From NCBI GenBank assembly GCA_963969495.1, contig OZ018324.1:157278172-157342171 (forward strand): a stretch of 64,000 nucleotides of DNA. The letters run 5' to 3'. Position 1 is the first letter of the stretch. The number at the start of each line of letters is the position of its first letter. The stretch comes from Ceratothoa steindachneri (Eukaryota; Arthropoda; Malacostraca; Isopoda; Cymothoidae). Below, piece by piece: positions 22,037 through 32,289 of the stretch. The notes beneath the pieces are model-generated. The model searched no databases. It saw only the letters and a program-made list of their open reading frames with translations, and had not been told where the DNA came from. The position numbers and the translations under genes are program-made.

Positions 22037-23100
22037 CTTTCCAAACCTTGTAGTACTTTTAAAACACGTTGACCTTTAGGATCTCAAAGCTTCCATGATA
22101 ATTAGGTGTATTTATGAGCATGAATTAGATAAAAGCTCTAACCCATTAAAATTCCTTCATCAGTCGTATAGTGGCACATTCATAGCAAACAATGATACCA
22201 CCACGTGGCGTCACTGTTTACTCTGAACGTGCTACTATCCTGCTACTTCATCTCCACACCGTATTGTGGAATTTAGTCTGGTGTAGAAGAAGAGAAAGGC
22301 AGTCTAGAGACCTAAGATTGTTTAACTTTGTCCGGTCGAACGAGATTAAGGCTCATCGGGGGTTGTTTGTCACCGGAAGGACTCCTGATTCTGAATTTGC
22401 GGCCTCTCCTATACATATATTGATCTATAGTTTGAATACCAGATTAAAATGCTCAACAATATACGTTAAATGCCAGATCTGCTAATTTAATTACGTTCAG
22501 GTGTAAATTTCAATATCTGGTATGTGTGTTTGTAATATTAATTCCCGCCCTTATTTGGTTTGCCATCCTGTTGTTCAACCTGAATGTATAGCTAAATATG
22601 GAATATCTAATTGAATTAATTAAATTCTTGCTCACAATCTGACGGGAGATTACTCGGTGTCTTTTGAAGTAGTTAAATAATGCCTTGATGCTTAATGACC
22701 CCCTAAAATGTGATCTAAGCCAGGGCTTCTCTTTTTTTTAATGTAGACCCAATTTTAACATTGTATTCTTTAGGTAGTTCAATCTCAGCATCAGGACAAT
22801 TTAATGTAATGCGGCATGTACAATCATGACCGAAAGGTTGTATTTTTTCCTATAAGAAAATTAATAGAACTAATCAAACGTTACAACTCGTTTTAGTATG
22901 TTTGTATGATAATTTGAAGGGGAAATACAAAAATTTAAGATGCCCTAACCAGACAATTTTTCTAATCGTGCTTCCGGAGTCAGAAGAAGAAAAATCATCA
23001 GAAAGAAGAAGAGAGTATTCTAAAGAAGAAGGAGAATAAGCTTCTCGAAGGGGGCCATGGGGCAGCCCTCCGATAACAACAAGTGGGTCCCCCTCCGTTG
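22037..23100. other. non-coding DNA
   Basis: One 97-codon ORF (22192-22485) without a recognised domain. The remainder is AT-rich. The last 120 bp are purine-rich and may belong to the LINE fragment that follows. Confidence 0.4.
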
Positions 23101-23113
23101 GAGGGGATAAGGA

Positions 23114-24118
23114 ATGAAACCGAATCTGAAGACCGTCATGGAGACGATTTTTGGCGTGCTCTATATAGCTCTCCTCTGGCTAATTGACATGTCCTACGGA
23201 TACGCGACGGTATTTTGGAGACTGGATGACGTAGAGAAGCTTGTCTCGGAACAAGCCAAAGAGTCCCTTCAGAAGACTGGGCTTGAGGCTTGCGTCCCCT
23301 ATAAATCCTGGTCCGTCGAACAATCATCCTTAGGAGGCTCGACCCGTTTTTCACGGACGATAACTGTGAAGACATTAAGGCAGAGCTTTCCAAGCGGTAA
23401 AAGTGGGCGAAAGTCGTGAAGGTGTAAATTGGGCAAGAATATAGTAAAAGTCATCTTCTCAAGCATCGAGATGGCACAGAGGGCTATGAAGGAGAGACTC
23501 GTTGGGTTCTATCTTCGAATAATTCCGCAGCATATTAAAGCATAAGAGTTCATCCAACTTGAATGATGCTTCAAATGCCTTGCCGCCGAGAAACACTCCA
23601 CGAGAGAGTGTGCAGCGGCCGACGTCACGTGCTTCGTCTGTTTCAAATCTGGTCACGGATTGAAGGAGTGTGCGTCAGAGAAACCAAGATGTGTAAACTG
23701 CGGAGGGCAGAAGAACGAGAAAAAAATCAAGCAAGAAAAGAAGGCAAGGTTAAGGAACAACGTGGAGGTGGCGGCAACAACAAATACCAACGTCACTGGA
23801 ACCACAGCCCCAAAGCTAGTGATGCCAAGTGAATGCAAGGGGATAATGGCTATGGTCATCTTTGCTCACTTGGTAAACCTAGCTAACACCGGTACTTTTG
23901 CGGACGAGTTGGATCAACTCCTGCAGAAGAAAGAGATAAGGAAAGAAATTGTGGTTCCCGCCAAACTCCGCGTCGCAGGAAACTTTGAAGATCCAATTTC
24001 TCGACGAGCCGCAACAGAAAGACCAACAAAGAACAAGAAACAGTTAACGAACCGCACAAAAAAACTTCAGAGGAAGAAGTATCCACAGAGGAGAAAGAAG
24101 AGGCAAAAGAAACGGTAA
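23114..24118 (+). pseudogene. LINE ORF1 (gag-like) with zinc knuckles, broken
   Basis: The ORF at 23114-23419 starts MKPNLKTVMETIFGVLY, and after a frame change continues with SSIEMAQRAMKERLVGFYLR and IIPQHIKA before a stop. Three cysteine-rich knuckles follow (about 23565-23705): CFKCLAAEKHSTREC, CFVCFKSGHGLKEC (a canonical C-x2-C-x4-H-x4-C), and CVNCGG. The order, pre-knuckle domain then two or three knuckles, is that of ORF1 proteins in jockey-like arthropod LINEs, which bind the element's RNA. A Lys-rich tail runs to 24118. No endonuclease or reverse transcriptase follows, so this is an isolated 5' piece or its ORF2 was lost. Confidence 0.65.
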
Positions 24119-24589
24119 CACGAAGAAAAGCTCAGGGAAAATACCTCAAAAGATAAAGAAAGTGACAGTGCAACAAGAAGAAGAGGATGACAAAAAAAGA
24201 AGAGAAACAAAGTACAAAAGAAAACGATGACGACGAAATCGTGAAGTAACCTGGAGTACCCCTTACGGAGGAAATGGATATCCTATTAGAAAGATTCTTA
24301 TTAGACTCAGAAGACGTGGCCCTAACAGTCTTCGGGGCTCCTGTTTGTAGGCCCTCGAAAGGAAACCAAGAATGACCGTTCAAAGGAATTCATCGTGGTG
24401 CCTACAAGTGGAACCTGGAGGGACCATACTCGCCCAAGGAGGTGGGAGGACTGCTGATGGAGCGCGCAATGTTCATACAAGAGTCATGCATCTACACCGT
24501 CAACATGTCCACCTACAACAAAAAAAAGGGGACAAAAAACATCAGAAATTGATAAATAAACTAAAGTGTGAAAGTGTTAATAACTAAAA
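24119..24589 (+). other. probable continuation of the gag-like fragment
   Basis: Purine-rich and mostly open in short stretches (RRKWIS, DSEDVALTVFGAPVCRPS in shifting frames). A 71-codon ORF at 24372-24587 has no known domain. It may be the diverged end of ORF1. Confidence 0.3.
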
Positions 24590-24740
24590 GTGAATAAATA
24601 ATGGAATCAAAGTGATTAAAATCAGTTCAATTAGAAAAAGTGATTAACAATAACCAAACATGACTGAAAAGAGTGATTAAAATAGGTTCAATTGGAAAAG
24701 TGATTAATAATAACTAGAGATTAAAGTAAACAATAAAATA
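24590..24740 (+). repeat. A-rich repeat shared with 30526-30612
   Basis: The phrases AAAAGTGATTAACAATAACC, CATGACTGAA, and AGTGATTAAAATA(G/A)GTTCAATT recur here twice and again at 30526-30612. It is a short repeated unit of roughly 70 bp, possibly the 3' tail of one element family. Confidence 0.6.
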
Positions 24741-25859
24741 GTGAATAAATGTCTAATAATAAAATGTAAATAAGAGAAAATCGATTATAAAATGGTATTA
24801 AAGTAATTATAGTATAGTATAATTAACCAAGTGATAAACTAAAGGACGAAATTAAGTGACTAAAAACTACTAAAAGTGTATTAGCTAAGAATGTTCGAAG
24901 TAAAATTTGACTAGTTAAACAAATTTTAATTTAAAACTATATTGTTAAATTATACTATATAAAACAAAAACTAGAAAAATTCTAACTGTTAATGTAAATA
25001 AACAAATGTAAACTCTATTATGGATATAATTATAAAAGCAGCAGGCAATGGCTTCGCCACTTCCCACCTACAGGGGGAGCTTGCGCTTCGCTACTAAGAT
25101 TAAAATTTAAAGTCTAAAAAAAAAGTAGCCATGGTTAAATCTTTATACATTTTCTGAACTTCGCCAATTATAATAATTTTACGAAAGAACTCTGAACTAA
25201 ATTTCGCCCCTTTCAAAATATCACGTTGCTAAAATATAGTTATAGAAGAAGATATATAAAAATAAATTTTCTGAGCTTCACCATTTGTAATTCTTTGGGT
25301 TTTAAATAATTCACAAAATTTCGATACTTATATTTATTTCTGAACTTCACCATTTTGTTTTTTGATATTATAAAAGAATTATTAGAAATAACTTTGATAA
25401 AAAACATAAGTCATAACCAAACTAAGATGAAATTATTATTATGATGATGATGATGATTAGTGTATATAGTTAACAATGATGATGATGATGATGATTAGTG
25501 TATATAGTTAACAATTTGACCTCCTGTTTCTCAGGGAGAATTTACTTAATAATTTTTACTTATATTTATAATTTACTCTTCTCTGCTGAATTTTCCTGAC
25601 GCCTTTCACCACTATTACTATTTTTTTTTACATATATGTATTTAATTATAAATATTTGTAAAAAATTATTCCATTTCACTCTAATTAAATCGTAATGTTT
25701 TACAAATTACAATGAAGATGACCTGCCACGGTCGAAAGACGTCTTGGAATAGGAATAAAATAAGTCTTTTTGTGAGGAGTGTTTATCTCGCCTCACAGAG
25801 CCAGTAAAAAAACTCGTAAGGATAATAAAGGAAGTACAAGTTAAAGTTAATAACACTGT
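24741..25859. other. AT-rich DNA with an (ATG)n-containing duplication
   Basis: At about 25437-25515 the block (GAT)n then TAGTGTATATAGTTAACAAT is present twice in tandem. TTG(C/T)TAAAATATAGTTATAGAAG at about 25224 recurs at 29173, showing another dispersed repeat. No coding signal. Confidence 0.5.
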
Positions 25860-25935
25860 CATTGCTGTAGACTTTAATAGTAGATGTTTCCAACATGGCC
25901 TCTTACCCGGGTTTGAGTCCCGGCGAGGAATTTCA
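25860..25935 (+). mobile_element. tRNA-like SINE head
   Basis: GGGTTTGAGTCCC (about 25911) matches a tRNA T-arm/box B (GGTTCGANTCC), preceded by TGGCCTCTTACCC. The A box is not clearly preserved and no complete cloverleaf forms, so this is a SINE head or tRNA remnant rather than a tRNA gene. Confidence 0.4.
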
Positions 25936-26102
25936 AACTTTTTTTCCCTGGCCTTATCTCTGTCTTCTCGGTAAAGGATTGCCTTCATTGTGCCGCCCTC
26001 TGCTCTCTTTGATTCTAGTCTTCTTCTCATGTCCCTTTCTCTTACCTTTAAAAAACTCCTGTTTCTTGTCTCATTGCTCATTCGCGTCCAATTTCTATTT
26101 AT

Positions 26103-26104
<2 letters not shown>

Positions 26105-26185
<81 letters not shown>
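26105..26185. repeat. (TA)n microsatellite
   Basis: About 80 bp of uninterrupted TA. It generates artificial Tyr-Ile ORFs on both strands over 25707-26237. Confidence 0.95.
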
Positions 26186-26187
<2 letters not shown>

Positions 26188-26626
26188 AAACCCTTGGTCA
26201 TGACTGTATGTGGGTAAAGAGATATTTCGTATGTCATTATTTTAAGAAAAATTAAACGAAAGTTAGAGAATTAATGAGTAAATTACATTTATTTTGTAAC
26301 GTTTATTCCTGATATTATGATTTATATATGTATTTATTCATTTATAAATGGAGTTTCAAAAGGAGCTGTTGCAATCCAATATGGAGTCGCGTATAATACC
26401 TTAAGAAGCCCTGCTGTAAAGTATTACGTAGATGGATATTTTGCTTTAATGTCAGATATTTGAGAAGTTTAGGGAAAATTATTGACATTCTTATAATTCA
26501 TATAGCGATGGTCTAGTGGTCTAAACCTATCCCTGTCACCACAAATCTGATGATATATGTACAATATTTAGAGAATTGACTCCGAGATGTAGCCACACCA
26601 TCACATCATATACATACAGGCAAACA

Positions 26627-26627
26627 C

Positions 26628-26696
<69 letters not shown>

Positions 26697-26697
26697 C
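26627..26697. repeat. (CA)n(TA)n compound microsatellite
   Basis: About 9 CA units are followed directly by about 22 TA units, immediately upstream of the Penelope-like fragment. Confidence 0.9.
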
Positions 26698-26712
26698 TAA
26701 TATACGAGTACA

Positions 26713-27310
26713 CATGTAAACTAGGAGACTGTGAGCTCCTACCTAATTCGTATATCGACATGACCGAAACCATTCTCTCAAGAAGAATGTCATACCATCT
26801 GAACAACGGTGCACCTTAAAAACACACAGGAAGTACACGAAACATGCCTCAACCGAAAAATGATAGAAGAAAACACCAAAATTTTAGACTATGCACCTAA
26901 CAGGCGACAACTACTCTTCCTTGAAGCTATATATATCCAAGAGAAAAAAACGAATTTAAACATACAGTCTAACTCCAATGAAACCCTGCCCAGCACATGA
27001 AAAGCAAACAGAGGGACAGGTGTACTCAGAGCTGCCCCTAGCCATTAACCCCCTCTGGCAAGCAGCTTAATCCCCCCCCCCTCTCTGGCTACCTACTTCT
27101 CCGACCTTTTATCCCCTGGATCCAACCTACCTATACGTGTATAGCTTCGTTCGTAATTTTGTTCATACATTTTGTAACATATATAAACTGAATACTTTGT
27201 AATAATTCCCCATTGTAACTCTGAAGATGATACTCGATGTATCGAAACGCGTCAGTTATATTAAAGAAAGTGCTAAATTGCATTAATTTACTTCTATCTT
27301 TGGCAAAATA
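26713..27310 (+). pseudogene. Penelope-like element 3' end with GIY-YIG domain
   Basis: In frame from about 26715: CKLGDCELLPNSYIDMT, then LSRRMSYHLNNGA. In the related frame from 26809: NTKILDYAP, then LLFLEAIYIQEKKTNLNIQ, ending at 27000. This order (Cys pair, Y-I-G-M-T, LSRR..H...GA, LEA..I....LN.Q) is that of the GIY-YIG endonuclease at the C-terminus of Penelope/Neptune-type retroelements. The Gly of YIG is Asp here, and one frame shift is present. The downstream motif GAAGATGATACTCGATGTATCGAAACGCGTC-like text (27224-27254) is a familiar 3' UTR signature of such elements. The upstream reverse transcriptase is missing. Confidence 0.65.
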
Positions 27311-27990
27311 ACAAACATCAGTCTCCGATGAACTTCGGTATGCTTATCCACAGGTTAAACAATGAAGAAAAGGCGAATATAAGACAAATCGAGAAGATTG
27401 CAAAAAGAATTATTAATTCGAAACTAGCGGTCGCTTTTAATAAAACATGCTATAGGCTAGTAAAAGATAAAGAACCGCCTCTAAGAAAATAAATCACCAG
27501 TGAGGAAGTAGGAGAAGGACAGGTAAATTCACATTAAGATTTAGCTATAACAGGTAGCGAAGTCAAAACGAGAGGCAGAAAGAGTCAAGAACTTAGCCAA
27601 AAGGTTTAAAACCATTAACGGATAAAGCGATAGTCTAAAGAGGGATATTGGGAGAGGCACGAGAAGTAATCAGATACGTAAGAGAGAGGAAGAGAAATAA
27701 AAATAATGTTAATACAAAATTAATGCAATAATTAAATTGACAAATCCTGTGCCCCTAAAAATGAAAATTGCTAAAAAAAAGTAGGAACATAAGTCAAATA
27801 TAATTTCTTTAAGAATGGGTTTTTTCATAAAAGCATCAATTTTACAAAGGCCAGGGGATATGTTAAAGTTATTAAATTGGCTTATACATGAGCATTTAAC
27901 AACGTTTCTTTTAATTGAGTCATTTCAGCGAAATTTTGGGGGGCTGAATTCCAGTTAATTAAGTGGTTATTTTCGGACATATGCACAAAA
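27311..27990. other. A-rich non-coding DNA
   Basis: A stretch near 27363-27480 reads EEKANIRQIEKIAKRIINSKLA before a stop and looks protein-like, but I recognise no family. Otherwise nothing. Confidence 0.35.
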
Positions 27991-27995
27991 AACGC

Positions 27996-28045
27996 AAGCG
28001 CTCTTCTCTAAAATGATCTCGTCGTCATTTTACCGAAGAGCGCTT
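27996..28045 (+). other. strong 50-nt stem-loop
   Basis: AAGCGCTCTTC (27996-28006) pairs perfectly with GAAGAGCGCTT (28035-28045). Inside, after a 3-nt symmetric bulge, AAAATGA (28010-28016) pairs perfectly with TCATTTT (28025-28031) around an 8-nt loop. A box-B-like AGGTTCAAATCC follows at about 28054. Confidence 0.75.
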
Positions 28046-28159
28046 AATGACATAGGTTCAAATCCAACTTCTTTATTCATTTTCTTATAACATTTAAAAT
28101 AGTTTGCCCTATTTTATGTTTCTATATCTCCCACTTTCTTTCTTAAGCTTTAATTTTAC

Positions 28160-28255
28160 ACGTAATTATTTCCTTAACGTTTTTCTGGGTTGGCCGGACG
28201 TTTCGGACCTTCATTAGGGCCATCTTCAGCAACTGTGTCGACTAATGAGAAGGGA
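28160..28255 (-). mobile_element. 3' UTR signature of a Penelope/LINE-type element
   Basis: Minus strand: TGCTGAAGATGGCCCTAATG, then AAGGTCCGAAACGTCCGGCC. The pattern GAAGATGNCCC..AANG.CGAAACGTC is typical of Penelope and some LINE 3' regions. It is a different subfamily from the copy at 27224. No coding part was found upstream. Confidence 0.45.
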
Positions 28256-28639
28256 AAGGAACATTAATCGATAACAGTTAAAAGAATGCATTAAATAATG
28301 GCTAAAAAAGCGGATGAAGACAAGTTAAAATAATAAAATTGACAATTATTAAAATTAAAGTAAAAACACTATTAACAATATATAGAATTAACTAATACTA
28401 CCCAGTGTGATTTTCAAAAAAATAATAGAAAGAAGTAAAATTATAACATAAACTGACTTGAATATCACATATTAAAAGTTACTGGAGTAAACAATAAAAT
28501 AACCTATTATATTAAATTGTAAAAAACAACACAAAACCCGAAAACAAATCAGAATGAACGCGAGAGAATGATGAAATAAATCCAACACACTGCAAGAAAG
28601 AGAAAACGGAATAATTTTTCTTCGGAAATAATTATTTCC

Positions 28640-28725
28640 AACTTCGAAAAAATCCGAGCTGAGGTGGGATTCGAACCGTGCACCCTGAGGCAGCGAGCAA
28701 CCCCTTGTCTATTCGGAAGATTTTG
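28640..28725 (-). mobile_element. tRNA-like SINE head, minus strand
   Basis: Minus strand: AGACAAGGGGTTGCTCGC, then TGCCTCAGGGTGCAC, then GGTTCGAATCCC (box B, perfect), then ACCTCAGC. Spacing and order resemble a tRNA 3' half; the A box is degraded. Confidence 0.5.
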
Positions 28726-28734
28726 TCCTACCCC

Positions 28735-29131
28735 TTCCTCTAACTCCCCCCTTTCTCCCTCCCTCTCCCCCTCTCTATCTCCTCTTTCCCCCCTATTTCT
28801 CCCTCCCCCTCTCTCTCCCTACCTCTCGTCCCTCCCCTTCCCCTCTCTACTTTTATCCCCCATTCCCCCCTCCTCTACCAATTTTTCCCCTACCCCTCTT
28901 CTCCACATTCCCCCTTTCTCCTTCTCCTCTTTTCTATCCCTCCCCCCTTTCCCCCCTACAAAAGCACCTCCAAATGAAGATAAAAATATTTCCCCCTCTA
29001 TCTCTCCCCCCTTTTTCCCTAAACCCCTATCTCTCATTTCCCTTCCACATCTCTCTCTTCTCCCTTCTTTGCCTCTCCTTCCCTTTCCTCTATCTCCCCC
29101 TCTTCCCTTTCTCTCCCCGCCTCTCCCCTAC
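28735..29131 (+). repeat. ~400-bp pyrimidine-rich tract
   Basis: Almost pure C/T on the plus strand, interrupted at about 28966-28992. It has no fixed unit, being built of CCCTCTCC-like words. It yields a spurious Pro/Ser/Leu ORF (28664-29194). Tracts of this type can adopt triplex (H-DNA) structure. Confidence 0.9.
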
Positions 29132-29426
29132 CTGAAAAAGGACAAACAAATCAAGGGAAAGAATTTTTTTTTAAATCCCGTTGTTAAAATATAGTTATAG
29201 AAGGAGAAGATAGATAAGACTCTATATCTACTTCTGTGGCCACAACATTGTTCTCTCATAACTAACCGTCAGTCACGCGTGAGCGTAAACTACCGAACAT
29301 ACGCAGTGCAACGCTTACTCATTTTAAGTATATTATATGATAGGGAGAGTGCGCACCTCTCGTGAATCTGCCTTCAATCTAAAAATAATAACAATCAGCA
29401 AGTAAAGATATTTTTGTGTAATAATA

Positions 29427-29454
29427 TATTGTGTGTGCGCGCGCACACACAATA
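29427..29454. other. 28-bp perfect palindrome with alternating Pu/Py core
   Basis: TATTGTGTGTGCGC followed by its exact complement. The central 20 bp (29431-29450) strictly alternate purine and pyrimidine, including six CpG/GpC steps, and so are a good Z-DNA or cruciform candidate. Confidence 0.85.
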
Positions 29455-29459
29455 ATCTG

Positions 29460-29655
29460 CCAATCTTCACCGTCCAGCGCTTTCACTATATCTGTCACCC
29501 GTAATGTTAGTACCTTATGTTTATTCCCCTAATATGTATCGTTCTATGTTTCTTTGAGTTCTTCTCAGTTTTTGTGTTCAATATCCAAGTTTTCCTTCCG
29601 TAGGTTAGAAGCGGTAAGATGCTTTGGCTCAATGTCGAGGGTATCTCACTTCTCA
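29460..29655 (-). pseudogene. LINE ORF2 C-terminal fragment
   Basis: Minus strand: QSILPLLTYGRKTWILNTKT, then a frame change and VTDIVKALDGEDWQII. This matches the ...LPVLTYGSETWTL...K and TDIV.....W motifs found after the reverse transcriptase of many LINEs. Short, with stops, directly abutting a Tc1-like fragment. Confidence 0.6.
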
Positions 29656-30060
29656 AGAAATAGACACGACCATATGCACACCCGTCAGATCAGTCAAGGG
29701 TCCCCCTTGACTTGTATTTGGAGAACACGCAACTCATGTCCAACGTTAAGTACTTCCAGGGCCCATTGCAGCCTCAAAGTCTTGTGACGGCGCATTAAAG
29801 GAGGCAGTTTCAGGGAAGCTCGCATGGAAGCCATGGTCCCTAGGATACCGTTCCTTGTGGTTTTCGGTGCATGGGGACGACTGGCGGCGATGAAAATGTC
29901 TTTGTTGTTTGTTCGGGTTTCCCACGGAACTGGCGGCCAATTTTTTTCAAATTCATAGGTGTCATCGTCTTTGAGGTCTCTGAATCGGATCGCTTCTTCC
30001 CTAGGCAAAGGTCCTTCAGAAATCGTCTAACCGTGTCATTGGGACGAACTAACTTCACCG
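29656..30060 (-). pseudogene. probable Tc1-like transposase N-terminal fragment
   Basis: Minus-strand ORF 29694-30008 contains LKLPPLMRRHKTLRLQWALEVL, resembling the KPLL...H...RLQWA segment of Tc1 transposases. In another frame MSCVFSKYKSRGTLD and then SDGCAYGR fit the first catalytic block (normally FSDESRF...SDGR..VWR), with the Asp lost. The more N-terminal part (29840-30060) is less clear. No inverted repeats were found. Confidence 0.45.
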
Positions 30061-30525
30061 CAATAACATGAACAGAGGTGAATTTAGCACCTTCGGGGAG
30101 GATGAAAGGCTTTTCTGCATCGTTGAGGCCTCTGTGACCTCATATTGTTCTTAAAGAGCATAGTTGCTATTAACGCGGTTTACCCATAAAACGACGAATC
30201 TGAAATAAAAATTTAACGACGTAACACAACATAATGAAAACATAACGTTAGTGTTGTGTTGTCATATCGTGCAGACCAGCTTGGAAAAGTTTCCTCAAAA
30301 TTGATTCACAGAGAATCGAGAAATCTAACTTTCCCTACCAAACTATTAACGTGGTTCAGGGTGTATGTCATCAGAAAACAAAAGTGACTGACTCCTTTCA
30401 ATCGTAGGGTCTTCCAAACACATAATGAAATTCCGTAAAGATTAGAATGATAATCGCTAACAAGCCCATTAGCACCAGGGGTCGGTCCTCGTTGGGAGAG
30501 AAGGTACGAAAAAGAGAGATAGTCC
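30061..30525. other. non-coding DNA
   Basis: A 76-codon minus ORF (30306-30536) has no recognised domain; nothing else seen. Confidence 0.35.
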
Positions 30526-30612
30526 TGTGATAACAATAACCAGACATGACTAAATAAGTGATTAAAATAAGTTCAATTGGAAAAAGTGATTAATAATAAC
30601 CAGACATGAAAA
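30526..30612 (+). repeat. A-rich repeat shared with 24590-24740
   Basis: GTGATAACAATAACCAGACATGACT, then AAGTGATTAAAATAAGTTCAATT, then a second partial unit. It matches the repeat after the gag fragment at 24590. Confidence 0.6.
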
Positions 30613-30799
30613 CCCCTTATGCGGGTTCCGGAACGGAAAAGTGTGTTGTACGTGCGAAGAGAGGAATAAGGAAGACAGGAAGTTATTGTTTGTCAATGGC
30701 TTTGTGTATGGTAACGTGTATGTCTCTGACGCAACGCACCGCGTGATTGGGGACTCGCCTCAGTGAGCGTCGAAATTGATTAGGTCTGCAATTGCCGGG

Positions 30800-30866
30800 A
30801 AACAAACTCGTTAGCGAAGTATGCGAATCGAACGCCTTATCCACTAAGCTAGCGAGGCCTCTGCAA
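30800..30866 (-). mobile_element. tRNA-like SINE head, minus strand
   Basis: Minus strand: CCTCGCTAGCTTAGTGGATAAGGCG, where TAGCTTAGTGG is a perfect A box, followed by TTCGATTCGCATACTTCG. A clear box B is absent, so it is a truncated tRNA-like head. Confidence 0.5.
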
Positions 30867-31069
30867 ATCTGTGCAAGGCATGCTGGACTAAACTGTTTGG
30901 CGAATGTCTCACTTCTTTTGTAATTTCCTTTTTTTCCAGGCAGCCAGATGGCGCGTATAAGAATTATATCAGGAAAAAAAATAATAGTGGATGAGGGCGG
31001 GAGGTTTATAGATAACAGGGTGTGTGTGTGTGTGTGGATCAAGTGTTTGAGTTTTAAATCAGCTGGATG

Positions 31070-31740
31070 AAAAAGCATTGTAAAAGAAGTGTAGAGTGTA
31101 TGGTATTGATTTATGGATCTAGAGAAAGCGTATGATCTTGTTGATAGAAAAGCGTTATGGTGGGTTTTAAGATGCATGAAATGGGTACTAAACTGTTACA
31201 TGGTAAAAAGAAATGTAATTAAGTTGTGCATTAGGGTGAAAAATGACCCGAGAGAGTGATTTCATTCACGTGATGGTAGGGAGATAATTTTGTAAAGTGA
31301 CGCCACGGCGGTTTAATGTGTTATTATGGGTAGTGTGCTGAGAGGAAGTACGAGAAGGAATGAGGGACGAGAGCGTGGGATTGAAAAGGAATGATCCGGT
31401 ATTAGTGGACGAGAGTGAGAAGGATTTGTAAACACAAACTGAATTACCTTAAAGGATGGGGCTCAAAGTTAGTTGCAGGGAAGAGTAAGGCGATAGTATT
31501 TAAGTGTGAGGATAATATACTGATTTTTGAGTCCCCTGTGTGGCCCTTGATTGAGTGCAATGTATTAAGGAACCAGGGTATATCGTGACTAAGTGTGGTA
31601 AGAATGAGACAGACTGCGATAACGGGTTATAAATGGTAAGAAAGTCTCAGCGGCGATCAGAGCATTAATGAATACTAAAGAATTGAGCACAACAAAAAAT
31701 ACCTGAAAGTAAGCCAGTCGTATCCTCAATTTAGTGGAGT
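31070..31740 (+). pseudogene. RTE-like LINE reverse transcriptase fragment, heavily decayed
   Basis: VYGIDLWI and RKRMILL near 31100 fit (F)MDLEKAYDRVDR-type text of LINE reverse transcriptases in shifting frames. KALWWVL follows. Near 31640-31690, NGKKVSAAIRALMNTKEL matches the conserved VNGR.V..AI..LMN segment that follows the thumb domain. The YADD region is missing or unreadable. Many stops. Assignment rests on order and a few motifs. Confidence 0.5.
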
Positions 31741-32289
31741 GCAAATATGCATAGAAGATAAAAAAAGGATCATGAGTGAGAACGATACAAATGGCAATTT
31801 ACGATGGCATGCTGTCGCCATTGGAACTTTGCCAAGTACGATCCCAAATGGTATCTACTAGTACCTCAGTGTATTTTGTCCATCATTTCGTGCCCCTGTA
31901 GGAAAGAGACGGCGGCATTTTCCTTCGAGGACGAAAAATGGTAGATTTTCATCTATAGGCGATTTCTTGCGGAAAATCCTTCAAAGACGCGCGGATGATG
32001 CAACTCTCACTGCAGCTTGGAGCTGAATAAACCTTTCCTACGCCTAACTTGGCCAAGTAACTTAACATAACCAAAGTGAGTTAAAAGTTAACAATCTGGT
32101 TGCGAATGATTATGCTCGAAATTTGTAAAGCCCTAACTATCGAACTAAGTTAAATTAAACTAAACCTAGCCTAGCCTAATCTTTCTTACGCCAAATTAAC
32201 CTAACCTAATATAACTAAACTTAACTATAACTAAGCTAACCTTACACAAAAAAATTTCAAAGTATTTGGCAACCAGTGGCTCCACATTA
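31741..32289. other. non-coding DNA with CCTAA-like words
   Basis: Over about 32040-32250 the words AACCTAACCTAA, CTAAACCTAGCCTAGCC and TTAACTATAACTAAGC form a degenerate pentamer-rich stretch. It recalls the arthropod telomere repeat (CCTAA)n, but only two consecutive perfect units occur. No gene seen. Confidence 0.4.

Noticed and set aside
25900..25935. Intact tRNA gene at 25911, 28654, 30841 or 41112
   Set aside because: Only one of the A or B boxes is well preserved at most sites, and no cloverleaf can be drawn. They are better read as SINE heads.
25707..26237. 176-codon minus-strand ORF and plus-strand ORFs at 25895-26217
   Set aside because: They run through a (TA)n microsatellite as Tyr-Ile repeats; the flanks show no domain apart from a tRNA-like head.
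28664..29194. 176-codon plus-strand ORF rich in Pro, Ser and Leu, and its minus-strand shadow
   Set aside because: It is the translation of a pyrimidine-rich tract. All frames of such DNA lack stops, and there is no start context or domain.
30683..31177. 164-codon minus-strand ORF
   Set aside because: It is opposite a tRNA-like head, a (GT)n run and the start of an RTE-like LINE fragment on the plus strand; His-Thr repeats come from the (GT)n tract. No domain recognised.
32040..32250. True interstitial telomere array
   Set aside because: Only two consecutive perfect CCTAA units; too degenerate to call.
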